Below, piece by piece: positions 55,650-64,000 of a stretch of DNA of 64,000 nucleotides. The position numbers and the translations under genes were made by a program. The stretch's first letter is position 1. Every line of letters begins with the position of its first letter. Source of the stretch: Leptolinea tardivitalis (lineage in GTDB: Bacteria > Chloroflexota > Anaerolineae > Anaerolineales > Anaerolineaceae); NCBI RefSeq assembly GCF_001050275.1, contig NZ_BBYA01000010.1, forward strand, positions 434,001 to 498,000, in the 5' to 3' direction. The notes below the pieces were generated by a model. That model made no database searches and was not told the origin of the DNA. It saw nothing but the letters and a program-made list of their open reading frames with translations.

Positions 55650-55739
55650 ATTAAATTACATATTCGTAAGCCAAGATGTGCAGTCTGATTTACAGTATTA
55701 TTAAAATGTTTGCAGAACTAGATTTCCGGGAGCATCTGA

Positions 55740-56795
55740 TTGAGAAGAAAAGAACTGGGTCCCGATAAGCATGTAACGATAAAGGATGTGGCGGAAGCCG
55801 CAGGTGTCTCTCTGGCTACTGCTTCTCGCGTTCTTTCCGGTCGGGGATATGCCAGCGAATCGACCCGGGAACGGGTTAACAATGCCATTCGAGAATTAAA
55901 TTTCAGGCCCAATGAAATGGCCCGAATGCTGACCTCCCAGCATACAGATTCAATAGGACTGGTTTTGAAGAACCTGGTTGATCCTTATTATGGACATCTG
56001 GCCAATGGCGTTCTCGATCGTGTTCATCAACTTGGATATCACGTTATTGTCTGTGCCACCGATGAAAATGAACAACTTGAGAGAGAGCACATAGAAATGT
56101 TGATGCGCCAACGGGCAGCAGGAATTATTGCTGTTCCAACCGGATCAAACCAGGAAAGCTGGCAGGAATTGATCAACATGGGTGTCAAGACGGTCTTTAT
56201 CGATCGCCAGGTCAGCGGCCTGGGAGATGTTGACACTATTCAAGTGGATAATGTCCGCGGTGCCCACAAAGCAATGTCATATCTCATTTCGCTGGGGCAC
56301 AGTCGAATTGGAATCATAAACGGCCCGGTTTATTCCCAACAGTATGCAGACAGGTTGAAGGGCTATCTGGATGCCCTCACAGAAGCAGGCATCAAACCTG
56401 ATCAGGAATTACAGGAAAACCTGTCATCGAAAAGTGAAGATAGTACCCAGGCTATAAACCGTCTCTTATCATTACCCAAACGACCAACAGCATTGTTTAT
56501 GACCAATTCATCTATAGCCAATTCGGCTATCTTTACGCTTCGTGAATATCACCTGCAGATTCCTGATGATATCTCGCTAATTATCTTTGATGATGCACCA
56601 CTGGCACAAATTAATAATCCCCCCATAACAGTGGTGGCTCAACCCATGGCGGCTATCGGACATCTTGCCATGGAGCAATTGGATCGCATTCTAAAACAGA
56701 GTGAACAACAGATCCAACAACCGGTTCAACGGATCATCATTTCACCCGAGTTGATCATTCGGTCAAGTTGCTCGAGCCCGAAAATAAAAAGGTGA
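55740..56795 (+). CDS. LacI family transcriptional regulator
   Basis: A 351-residue regulator. The helix-turn-helix and hinge are at residues about 13-62 (VTIKDVAEAAGVSLATASRVLSGRGYASESTRERVNNAIRELNFRPNEMARML), followed by a sugar-binding domain (DSIGLVLKNLVDPYYGHLANGV, GAHKAMSYLISLGHSRIGIINGP, DISLIIFDDAPLAQINNPPITVVAQP). Start is a TTG at 55740 with GGGAG 7 bases upstream; no ATG fits. It is divergent from the transporter operon and upstream of the DhaK genes, so it probably controls both. Confidence 0.93.
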   Translation: MRRKELGPDKHVTIKDVAEAAGVSLATASRVLSGRGYASESTRERVNNAIRELNFRPNEMARMLTSQHTDSIGLVLKNLVDPYYGHLANGVLDRVHQLGYHVIVCATDENEQLEREHIEMLMRQRAAGIIAVPTGSNQESWQELINMGVKTVFIDRQVSGLGDVDTIQVDNVRGAHKAMSYLISLGHSRIGIINGPVYSQQYADRLKGYLDALTEAGIKPDQELQENLSSKSEDSTQAINRLLSLPKRPTALFMTNSSIANSAIFTLREYHLQIPDDISLIIFDDAPLAQINNPPITVVAQPMAAIGHLAMEQLDRILKQSEQQIQQPVQRIIISPELIIRSSCSSPKIKR

Positions 56796-57357
56796 AACCT
56801 GTTATGGTCTTAACCCGGTTTTTTTCCAACGAGAATCCATCCTCTCAGAATGAATCTGATTTTTCTGGAAATAGAAAATTCGGCTTCACTGAAAATGGAT
56901 ATAATACTTTCAATAACAGGATCAAAACCAGTTTTCTGAATTGTAGTAATACCGGGGGGCGGAATGTATTAAAGATATTTTGCCAGAGCCCCGGCTTTTT
57001 TAAACTTCTTAACCGTGTTGTACGTTTCCCAGACTTAAGAGTATCAAGCATGGAAATACCCACAGTTATTGGATCACCTACCTGCTTTCAGACGAAATCC
57101 AACAAAAACTTCCGTCGTGATTCTTTATGCCATCCAAACGATATTACTGGAACTTCCATCCATCAACTCTGTTTTAAGCAACATTTATTCCCCAGGCAAT
57201 CTGTTCCTACAAGAGGTGGAACGGCACAATTTTTTCTTACTGGTAGACCGGGTTTCTTTTCACCTGCGGCTTTTCCCTTATTTGAGAGGTGAATGGTGAA
57301 TAACAAGTACAGACACTTCAATTGTCCCATTCGAAGACATGAGGAAGGGAAGCGGCT
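56796..57357 (+). other. intergenic region lacI-family gene to dhaK
   Basis: About 560 bases. A weak terminator-like hairpin (AAACC 56795-56799 with GGTTT and a T-run ending 56826) follows the regulator. The remaining ORFs on both strands lack ribosome sites and look like chance. The dhaK ribosome site GAGGAAGGGAAG is at the end. A decayed gene cannot be excluded, but I recognise none. Confidence 0.4.
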
Positions 57358-58404
57358 ATGAAGAAGTTGATCAATGACCCGAAGAATATATTACCCGAAA
57401 TGATGGAAGGGTATCTCGGTGTATACGGAGATGTCCTTCGACAGATCGAGTCTTATACGTCTCTGGTACGGAAAAACCTGGAACCGGGTAAAGTTGGATT
57501 GTTGGTAGGGGGCGGGAGTGGACATGAACCCCTTTTTCTGGATTATTTAGGGCCAGGCTATGCGGATGGAGTAGCTCAGGGCAATGTGTTTGCTTCTCCT
57601 TCACCAGATAACATACTTGCCGTAACCAAAGCCATTGACCGTGGAAGAGGTGTGGTTTACGTGTTTGGAAACCACTCGGGTGATAATCTGAATTTTGGTA
57701 TGGCCGCTGAACTGGCTGCGCAGGAAGGCATCAAAACACATATTGTTCTGGTGACAGACGATGTGGCTCTTGTGCCGCCTGAAAGAATGAAAGATCGCAG
57801 GGGTATTGCCGGAATCATTTATGTCATGCGGATTGCCGGAGCAGCCTGTCAGGCTGGTTATGATCTTGATGCGGTCAGAGATGTGGCAGAAAAAGCCAAT
57901 TCGGTAACCCGCACCATGGGTGTAGCCCTTTATCCCGGAACAATTCCAGGCGAACCCAAAGCTTCTTTCGAGCTTGCAGAAGATGAAATTGAAATTGGAC
58001 TGGGTCTGCATGGTGAACCGGGTGCAAGAACAGGGAAAATTAAAACCGCCGACGAAATCGTTGATGAAATGGTTGAAGCGATTGTTAAGGATGTGCCTTA
58101 CAAGAAGAATGACGATGTATGTGTTCTGGTAAATGGTCTGGGTGCTACATCACGCCTTGAGTTGATGATTGCCACCCGGCGTATCTTGCAGGACCTGACC
58201 AAACTTGGAATCCATGTACATGACATCAAAGTTGGCAATTTTGCCATCTGCCAGGAAATGGCCGGCCTGTCCATCACTATGATGCGCCTGGATTCAGAAC
58301 TGATGAAACTGTATGATTCACCCTGTTATTCAGCCATGACCAGCCAATTCACTCTTAATCCACTCCGCCCGCAGAGTCATCGGAATTCTTCGGGTAGATA
58401 TTAA
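57358..58404 (+). CDS. dihydroxyacetone kinase subunit DhaK (copy 1)
   Basis: A 348-residue substrate-binding subunit of the DhaKL kinase. The residues that hold the ketose in E. coli DhaK are conserved at the same positions: His56 (GGGSGHEP), Asp109 (NHSGDNLNF) and His218 (GLGLHGEPG), the last forming the covalent hemiaminal. Position 104, Lys in most DhaK from memory, is Gly (VFGNHSGD). The substrate could be dihydroxyacetone or another ketose such as erythrulose. It is followed by a second dhaK and dhaL; no DhaM phosphocarrier is seen. Confidence 0.92.
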   Translation: MKKLINDPKNILPEMMEGYLGVYGDVLRQIESYTSLVRKNLEPGKVGLLVGGGSGHEPLFLDYLGPGYADGVAQGNVFASPSPDNILAVTKAIDRGRGVVYVFGNHSGDNLNFGMAAELAAQEGIKTHIVLVTDDVALVPPERMKDRRGIAGIIYVMRIAGAACQAGYDLDAVRDVAEKANSVTRTMGVALYPGTIPGEPKASFELAEDEIEIGLGLHGEPGARTGKIKTADEIVDEMVEAIVKDVPYKKNDDVCVLVNGLGATSRLELMIATRRILQDLTKLGIHVHDIKVGNFAICQEMAGLSITMMRLDSELMKLYDSPCYSAMTSQFTLNPLRPQSHRNSSGRY

Positions 58405-58555
58405 CCATGGCATTATGCAACGGGGAACACACCAGATGGGATGATATTTCAAGTTTTCATGTTCAGGTTTTCATTATAAGTAATGCCTGTAATGCCCAAT
58501 ATTTGTAGACATTGGCAGACCAGGTTCAACCATTATTGATAAAGGATGAAGAAAA

Positions 58556-59566
58556 ATGAAAAAATTTATTAATGATCCTAATGATGTTTTACCCGAAATG
58601 ATGGAAGGTTACCTTCGAGCGTATGGCGATATTATTGAACGAATCGAAGACTACCCATCCGTTGTGTTGAAAGATCTTGATCCCGGGAAGGTCGGCCTGA
58701 TCGTTGGCGGCGGCAGCGGTCATGAACCTATTTTCATTGAATATCTGGGAAAAGGAATGGCCGACGGCGCATCTCAAGGAAATATTTGCGCCGCCCCCTC
58801 ACCCGATAACATTCTTGCTGTTACCAAAGCAGTGGACCGCGGCAAGGGTGTTGTATATATCTATGGTAATTATTCTGGTGATTGCATGAATTTTGATATG
58901 GCCGCAGAATTGGCTGATCTGGAGGGCATTAAAACAGCCACTGTTCGTGTGACAGATGATGTGGCTTCTGCACCGAAAGATCGCATTTCAGACCGCCGTG
59001 GAATCGCCGGAGATTTCTTTGTCATGCGCATTGCCGGCGCTGCCTGCTATGCCGGATATGATCTGGAAGATGTAAAACGTGTGGCCGATAAAGCCAATGC
59101 CAATACCCGCACTATGGGTGTAGCCCTGACTCCAGGCACCATTCCGGGCGAAAAACCCGCCTTCACCCTGGGCGAAGATGAAATGGAAATCGGCATGGGT
59201 CTGCATGGTGAACCTGGAATCCGCCGTGACAAAATTCAACCTGCCGACAAAATTGTTGACCAGATGATGAAAATGATTCTGGAAGATCTTCCCTTCAAAA
59301 AAGGTGATGATGTCTGCCTGCTTGTTGACGGATTTGGTGCAACCACACGCATGGAAATGATGATCATCATCCGCCGGGTCAGTCAACTGTTAGATAAAGA
59401 AGGTATCACTCTTCATGATGTGAAATTTGGGAATTTTGCCACATTCCAGGAGATGGCAGGTAGCTCAATTACATTGATGCGCCTGGACGATGAACTCAAG
59501 AAGTTGTACGACTCACCCATGTGGTCAATTCTGTTTGGCCAGAAGGGATTCAGCACCCATAAATAA
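58556..59566 (+). CDS. dihydroxyacetone kinase subunit DhaK (copy 2)
   Basis: A 336-residue paralogue of copy 1, clearly related throughout. The matching His56 (GGGSGHEP), Asp109 (NYSGDCMNF) and His218 (MGLHGEPGIR) are all present, as is Gly at position 104. Both copies therefore look able to bind substrate. Either they hold different ketoses or they form a mixed dimer. The gap to copy 1 is 151 bases and to dhaL 55 bases. Confidence 0.92.
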   Translation: MKKFINDPNDVLPEMMEGYLRAYGDIIERIEDYPSVVLKDLDPGKVGLIVGGGSGHEPIFIEYLGKGMADGASQGNICAAPSPDNILAVTKAVDRGKGVVYIYGNYSGDCMNFDMAAELADLEGIKTATVRVTDDVASAPKDRISDRRGIAGDFFVMRIAGAACYAGYDLEDVKRVADKANANTRTMGVALTPGTIPGEKPAFTLGEDEMEIGMGLHGEPGIRRDKIQPADKIVDQMMKMILEDLPFKKGDDVCLLVDGFGATTRMEMMIIIRRVSQLLDKEGITLHDVKFGNFATFQEMAGSSITLMRLDDELKKLYDSPMWSILFGQKGFSTHK

Positions 59567-59621
59567 TGGTGTTTGAATTCATCTGGTTTTCCAGATATCT
59601 TTGACAGAAGGATATGCTCAT

Positions 59622-60260
59622 ATGAAGACATTAACAGCAGCACAGGCCAAGTCCATGATGATCTTTGTTTCTGCCGCTATGGTTGAAGCCAAAGAAATCA
59701 TGTGCGAAGCAGATCGAAATATCGGTGACGGTGACCACGGCATTGGGATGGCCAAAGGTTTTGGCGCCGCCCTTCAGGAATTGGGCAACCAGGATTTTAC
59801 CGATGTATATAAAGTCTTTTTTACCGTCGGTCGAACCATGATTAAAGAAATGGGCGGTGCCTCAGGTATTATTTTTGGTACGCTTTTCTTCGCCGGCAGC
59901 AAGAATGTGGAACCTGCGACTGAAATTGGCATCAAAGAGTTCACCACCATTTTTGAAAAAGCCCTGGTTGAAATCAAAGCCAAAGGACATGCCAGTGTTG
60001 GTGACAAGACTGTGGTGGATGGCCTCGAACCGATGGTAGATGCCATGAAGAAAAATGCCGAAAAGGATATTTCTTTTGAAGAAATTTTAAAAATCGCGCT
60101 CGACGCCGCCACAGCCGGTATGGAATCCAGCAAACAATTTGTTGCCAAATTCGGGCGAGCCAAGACACTTGGTGAACGCGCTATCGGTTACCCGGATGCT
60201 GGATCTGTTTCCCTTACGTTGATCATAAAAGCCATGCTTGACTGGGTAAATAAACAGTAA
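59622..60260 (+). CDS. dhaL: dihydroxyacetone kinase subunit DhaL
   Basis: A 212-residue nucleotide-binding subunit that phosphorylates the ketose held by DhaK. The ADP-Mg site reads EADRNIGDGDHGIGMAKGF, with the Asp trio, followed by GGASGIIFGTLFFAG and RAKTLGERAIGYPDAGSVSLTLI. Start is ATG 59622 with GAAGGA upstream. Without DhaM, phosphoryl transfer is probably from ATP. One DhaL must serve two DhaK. Confidence 0.93.
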   Translation: MKTLTAAQAKSMMIFVSAAMVEAKEIMCEADRNIGDGDHGIGMAKGFGAALQELGNQDFTDVYKVFFTVGRTMIKEMGGASGIIFGTLFFAGSKNVEPATEIGIKEFTTIFEKALVEIKAKGHASVGDKTVVDGLEPMVDAMKKNAEKDISFEEILKIALDAATAGMESSKQFVAKFGRAKTLGERAIGYPDAGSVSLTLIIKAMLDWVNKQ

Positions 60261-60287
60261 CATTCCTTCAATACATCACTTTTCTTC

Positions 60288-60325
60288 AAAATGAGATTGG
60301 TCAAGAAACATGCCAATCTCATTTT
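60288..60325 (+). terminator. terminator after dhaL
   Basis: AAAATGAGATTGG faces CCAATCTCATTTT, followed by ATTTC. The remaining 250 bases before the next gene show no ORF with a ribosome site. Confidence 0.85.
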
Positions 60326-60580
60326 ATTTCTAGAATTTATTAATTCAATGTATGATTCAAAGGAAAAATCTGAAATAACGTATGGTTTTTAACAGCCAAT
60401 TTTTGAACATAAGGAAAGTTCTTTCCATCTGCACCGATAATTCAATACGCCTTCCTGGTGCCGAAATTTTCAACCTCCTTTGCCACTTTATTATGGAAAA
60501 GAGTCTATGTTGCAGGTTGCAGAAGATATAATTTATAGGGTAATTTTTTACTGTTCTGGTAGAAATACAGAGGAGAAACA

Positions 60581-61372
60581 ATGCCGGTTATTACTCTATT
60601 AACAGATTTTGGTTTACGCGATGGGTATGTAGGTGTAATGAAAGGGGTAATCTGGAAGATTTGCCCTGATGCGCAGATTGCGGATATCACCCATTTCATC
60701 CCTCCGCAGGATATCCGTCAGGGAGCCATAGCTCTGCAGCGTACAGTTAAGTATTTTCCAAAAGGGACAGTGCATATAGCGGTTGTGGATCCCGGAGTGG
60801 GAACCAACCGCAAGCCGCTTGGGATGGAAGCTGACGGTCATTATTTCATCGGACCAGACAACGGTCTATTCTCTTTGATCTTGCAAGATGCAGAATCCCG
60901 CGGACTGCAATCCCGATGTTTTTCTCTGGATAAATCGGAATACTGGCTGCCAGAGATCAGCCGGGTATTCCACGGCCGGGATATTTTTGCTCCAGCCGGC
61001 GCCCACCTGGCAAAAGGCGTTCCATTGGAAAAAATGGGGACTCCCATCAATGACCCCATCCGCCTGACGATGCCTACTCCCCGCATTCAGGGAACAACCA
61101 TTACCGGTGAAGTAGTTACTGTAGATAATTTCGGGAATCTTGCGACCAACATTCATTCAGACCTGCTCCAGAATAAAACCAATCTGGTAATCAAAATCTG
61201 TGGAAAAACAATAGACGGCCTTATCCGAACATTTGACGACCGGCCGGCCGGCGAGCTGGCTGCCATGATCGGTACAGAACACGATTTGATCCTATCGGTT
61301 GTTCGGGGTAATGCAGCAGAATACCTGCAGGCTAAACCGGGTGATCCGGTTGAGGTTACAACAAAATCATGA
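60581..61372 (+). CDS. SAM hydroxide adenosyltransferase (SAM hydrolase), copy 1
   Basis: A 263-residue member of the DUF62 / fluorinase-chlorinase family. LLTDFGLRDGYVGVMKGVIW at the start, IADITHFIPPQDIRQGA, VDPGVGTNRKPLG, GPDNGLF and FHGRDIFAPAGAHLA (Arg and His of the Asp-Arg-His set that activates water). These enzymes hydrolyse S-adenosylmethionine to adenosine and methionine. Its stop overlaps the start of copy 2 (ATGA). Confidence 0.92.
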   Translation: MPVITLLTDFGLRDGYVGVMKGVIWKICPDAQIADITHFIPPQDIRQGAIALQRTVKYFPKGTVHIAVVDPGVGTNRKPLGMEADGHYFIGPDNGLFSLILQDAESRGLQSRCFSLDKSEYWLPEISRVFHGRDIFAPAGAHLAKGVPLEKMGTPINDPIRLTMPTPRIQGTTITGEVVTVDNFGNLATNIHSDLLQNKTNLVIKICGKTIDGLIRTFDDRPAGELAAMIGTEHDLILSVVRGNAAEYLQAKPGDPVEVTTKS

Positions 61373-62166
61373 ACAAACCGGTCATCTCACTTACCACCGA
61401 TTTCGGTACGGCTGATTATGATGCCGGTGTTTTGACCGGAGTTATCTGGTCTATCGCTCCACAGGCCAATATCGCCGTTTTGACACATGACGTTACTCCG
61501 TTTAATATTCTTGAAGGTGCGGTGATTCTTTCCCGCTGTACACCATTCTTCCCGGAAGGATCAATCCACATAGCGGTGGTTGACCCCGGTGTTGGAACAG
61601 AACGCCGTGGTCTGGCTGCCCGGCTGGGAAAACAGATTTTTGTCGGTCCGGATAACGGCCTGTGCACCTTAATGGTGGAACAGGCGCACAAAGAAAATCT
61701 TCCAGTTGAGTTTTATGCTCTCGAAAATACGGAATACTGGCTGCCGTATGTGACCAGTGTATTCCATGGACGCGATATTTTTGCCCCTGTAGCTGCTCAT
61801 CTGGCTGCCGGTATACCTTTAAATAAGGTCGGTTCTCCGGTTGTTGATCCTGTTTTGCTGGAATTACCGGTTCCTATTCAAACTGCCAGTGGCTGGCGTG
61901 GAACCATCCTGCATGTTGATCACTTTGGCAACCTCACCACCAACCTGACGGCTGGACATTTGTCTGGCAAGGTTAATTATGTTGTAACGATCCAGGGAAC
62001 TGCCATAACTGGCCTGACCACCACATACGGATCTGCCAAACCGGGCGAGTTGCTCACCCTGCTGGATGACAGTGACTGTCTGGAAATTGCTGTTTCACAG
62101 GGCAGTGCAGAAAAACGTCTGCAGGCTCGTGTGGGCACAGAATTTGAGTTGGTTTTTCAGGAGTGA
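61369..62166 (+). CDS. SAM hydroxide adenosyltransferase (SAM hydrolase), copy 2
   Basis: A 265-residue paralogue of copy 1: LTTDFGTADYDAGVLTGVIW, VAVVDPGVGTERRGLAARLG, GPDNGLCTLM and FHGRDIFAPVAAHLA are all kept, so it is probably active too. It overlaps copy 1 and the ECF ATPase gene (GTGA), so the three are one operon. Confidence 0.92.
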   Translation: MNKPVISLTTDFGTADYDAGVLTGVIWSIAPQANIAVLTHDVTPFNILEGAVILSRCTPFFPEGSIHIAVVDPGVGTERRGLAARLGKQIFVGPDNGLCTLMVEQAHKENLPVEFYALENTEYWLPYVTSVFHGRDIFAPVAAHLAAGIPLNKVGSPVVDPVLLELPVPIQTASGWRGTILHVDHFGNLTTNLTAGHLSGKVNYVVTIQGTAITGLTTTYGSAKPGELLTLLDDSDCLEIAVSQGSAEKRLQARVGTEFELVFQE

Positions 62167-63779
62167 CTGTGGACCGCGAACCGTATATCACTGTAGATAA
62201 GCTGACGTTTCAGTATCACAGCCGCACTGAACCGGCTATATCAGATATTTCTTTTAAAGTGTATCCGGGTGAAGTTCTATTAATTGCCGGATCATCGGGA
62301 TGCGGAAAAACTACCCTGATGCGCTGCATCAATGGTCTGATTCCACACACATACCGGGGTGACATGAGCGGAGAAATCCGTCTGCTCGATAAACCGGTCT
62401 CCGAAATGGCCATGTCTGACCTGTCTCAGACGGTTGGAACACTGTTGCAAGATCCTGAACGGCAAATTGTGGGCAGCTATGTGCGCAATGAAGTCGCCTT
62501 CGGTCTCGAGAATCTCGGTTTCAGCCGTGAAGAAATTATCCGCCGTGTGGATGAAACACTGGAATACCTGGGGATTCTACACCTGCGCGATCGTGAAACA
62601 TTTTCCATATCTGGCGGTGAAAAACAAAAAGTTGCCCTGGCTGGTGTACTGGTAATGCAGCCCAAAGTGCTGTTATTAGATGAACCCCTGGCCAGCCTTG
62701 ACCCGTCGTCTGCGCATGAAGCCTTAAAGCTATTTCGTGATCTGGCTGACAAGGGTATTGCCGTGGTGATCGTGGAGCACCGGGTGGAAGATGTGCTGAG
62801 CATAAATCCGGACCGTGTCCTTTACCTGGATGCCGGAAAACAGGAATACTATGGAGATTCATCCGGCCTGATGAAAGTGGTCGATTATCATCGCATCAAG
62901 CTGCCCGCCAGGATTATTATGGAGAGGGCAAAAACAGAACAGGTTATTGAATTTAAACCACTGCTGTCGCCGCAGGCTGGTGAGGCTTTGGTGAAATTTG
63001 ATCATGTCTCATTCCGGTATCGTGAAGACCTTCCTGATGTGTTACATGATGTCAGTTTTCAAGTGGGAAAAGGTGATGTGATTGCCATACTGGGCCACAA
63101 CGGTGCCGGAAAAACCACATTGGTTAAACATGCTCTGGGATTATTAAAGCCGACCGATGGACGGGTCTTGCTGGAAGGAAAAGACACCCGCAAAGTGACT
63201 GTTGCCCAGGCAGCCCATACCATCGGATATGTGTTCCAGAGCCCCACGCAAATGCTGTTTGCCCCGTCAGTAAAAGAAGAACTGGCATTCGGTCCAAAAA
63301 ATCTGCGATACACCCCTGATACGATCCAAAAGAATGTGGATTGGGCCATCCATACCGTCCACATGGAAGCCGAATTGGAAACTCCCCCGCTGGCGCTGTC
63401 ATTCGGGCAGCAGAAACGGGTCAGCATCGCTTCCATCCTTTCCATGCGATCGCGAATTTTGATGATGGATGAACCCACAGCCGGGCAAGATTACTGGAAT
63501 TACAACCAGTTTATGGATGCCATCCTGCAAATGCCCGGATTTGATTCAGTCTTGTTCATTACGCATGATGTTGATCTGGCTGTGGTTTACGCCAATCGAA
63601 TTCTGCTTGTATTCGGCGGTCAAATTGTGGCTGATGGTTCCCCGGCGGAGGTATTAAAAGACAAGGAACAGCTGCGCCGATGCCGGGTCTTGCCGACCAC
63701 CTTGTTGCAGGTCAATGAACAATATTACGAGCAAACCGGCCGCTTCCTGCGGGCGGAAGAACTGGCAAAACGAATTTGA
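62163..63779 (+). CDS. ECF transporter ATPase, fused A and A' halves
   Basis: A 538-residue protein with two ABC ATPase domains. Half 1: Walker A GSSGCGKTT (about residue 39), signature SGGEKQKVALAGVL, Walker B VLLLDEPLASLDP. Half 2: Walker A GHNGAGKTT (about 309), signature LSFGQQKRVSIASIL, Walker B ILMMDEPTAGQD. Group II energy-coupling-factor importers use two such ATPases, and a fused form is common. It overlaps the SAM hydrolase upstream, and an S-component-like gene follows. Confidence 0.92.
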   Translation: MTVDREPYITVDKLTFQYHSRTEPAISDISFKVYPGEVLLIAGSSGCGKTTLMRCINGLIPHTYRGDMSGEIRLLDKPVSEMAMSDLSQTVGTLLQDPERQIVGSYVRNEVAFGLENLGFSREEIIRRVDETLEYLGILHLRDRETFSISGGEKQKVALAGVLVMQPKVLLLDEPLASLDPSSAHEALKLFRDLADKGIAVVIVEHRVEDVLSINPDRVLYLDAGKQEYYGDSSGLMKVVDYHRIKLPARIIMERAKTEQVIEFKPLLSPQAGEALVKFDHVSFRYREDLPDVLHDVSFQVGKGDVIAILGHNGAGKTTLVKHALGLLKPTDGRVLLEGKDTRKVTVAQAAHTIGYVFQSPTQMLFAPSVKEELAFGPKNLRYTPDTIQKNVDWAIHTVHMEAELETPPLALSFGQQKRVSIASILSMRSRILMMDEPTAGQDYWNYNQFMDAILQMPGFDSVLFITHDVDLAVVYANRILLVFGGQIVADGSPAEVLKDKEQLRRCRVLPTTLLQVNEQYYEQTGRFLRAEELAKRI

Positions 63780-63919
63780 TGATGATCAGGAAATAACTTC
63801 CGAAAACTAAATATTATATTAAAATTATGGTAAGCGAAGTTATTACCAGACTTCAACCCAAGAACATTCAATAATGCCGTAAAGGCAACTGTTCATTCAG
63901 ATTCACATAGGAGGAGATT

Positions 63920-64000
63920 ATGAACAAGAAGTCCATCTGGTCATTCGGTACCCGTGAAGTTGTATATTCTGCCATAGGCGCTGCCTTATACGCGGTGCTT
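63920..64000 (+). CDS. partial ECF transporter S component
   Basis: The first 27 codons of a gene cut by the window end, with a strong ribosome site (AGGAGG) 5 bases before the ATG. The start, with FGTREVVYSAIGAALYAVL, is typical of S components (substrate-binding membrane subunits) of ECF importers. The ligand cannot be told. Its place after the SAM hydrolases suggests a nucleoside-, methionine- or vitamin-related substrate. Confidence 0.7.
   Translation, partial: MNKKSIWSFGTREVVYSAIGAALYAVL

Noticed and set aside
56768-57292. A 174-codon ORF after the LacI-family gene.
   Set aside because: It overlaps the regulator, lacks a ribosome site, is rich in Asn/Phe/Ser without domain patterns, and other frames are equally open.
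57601-58011. Minus-strand ORF opposite dhaK copy 1.
   Set aside because: Antisense shadow; the same shadow appears opposite copy 2, as expected from their similarity.

Overview
The window reads as chromosomal DNA of a free-living anaerobe or facultative anaerobe. Gene content and codon style (dual-permease CUT2 sugar transporter, DhaK/DhaL, 4HB-type chemoreceptors, YjdF, HXXEE and BtpA families, B12 salvage rather than de novo synthesis) fit Chloroflexota, most likely Anaerolineae. That placement is an inference; no rRNA or marker tree was available. Genes lie on both strands in short operons with many intrinsic terminators. There is no prophage, transposase or CRISPR array.

Layout. 0-8 kb: a coupled nitroreductase/radical SAM pair, a TauE/SafE exporter, two tRNA-Ser genes, an FHA surface protein, a membrane protein and guaA. 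8-11.6 kb: the pstSCAB phosphate transporter. 12-15 kb: an MgtA-type Mg2+ P-ATPase behind a long structured leader. 15-18.5 kb: a cobalamin-riboswitch operon cobT-cobS-cbiR-cobU for cobamide salvage and remodelling. 18.6-24.6 kb: FmdB zinc ribbon, a flippase-like membrane protein, an FAD oxidoreductase, dnaA and a DUF362 ferredoxin. 24.6-27.4 kb: argG-argH. 27.5-29 kb: LCP protein and YjdF. 29.4-37.4 kb: three paralogous chemoreceptors and two CheW proteins. 37.5-44.3 kb: an amidohydrolase, a degenerate 17-bp repeat patch, BtpA, a DeoR regulator, an M29 aminopeptidase, a CPBP protease and an HXXEE protein. 44.4-47 kb: methionine synthesis (SAM-I riboswitch, metA, metY). 47-50 kb: a PocR-domain regulator with an SQR-like flavoprotein, a DsrC-like and a DsrE2-like protein. 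50-60.3 kb: a carbohydrate module (SIS isomerase, CUT2 transporter, LacI regulator, two DhaK, one DhaL). 60.6-64 kb: tandem SAM hydrolases followed by ECF transporter parts, cut by the window end.

The most striking theme is control by mRNA leaders. Besides the two recognisable riboswitches, three biosynthetic or transport operons have what look like leader-peptide attenuators: metY is preceded by an 8-residue Met/Cys peptide whose last codons form the 5' arm of a terminator; argG by an Arg-rich, apparently leaderless 20-residue peptide and a terminator; and mgtA by a 23-codon leader ORF, a terminator and a second upstream ORF. Two catabolic or sensory modules stand out as possibly undescribed: the dual-DhaK sugar cluster with an unusual triple direct repeat in its control region, and the PocR-regulated sulfur-relay operon with a CRP/FNR-type site at the class II position.
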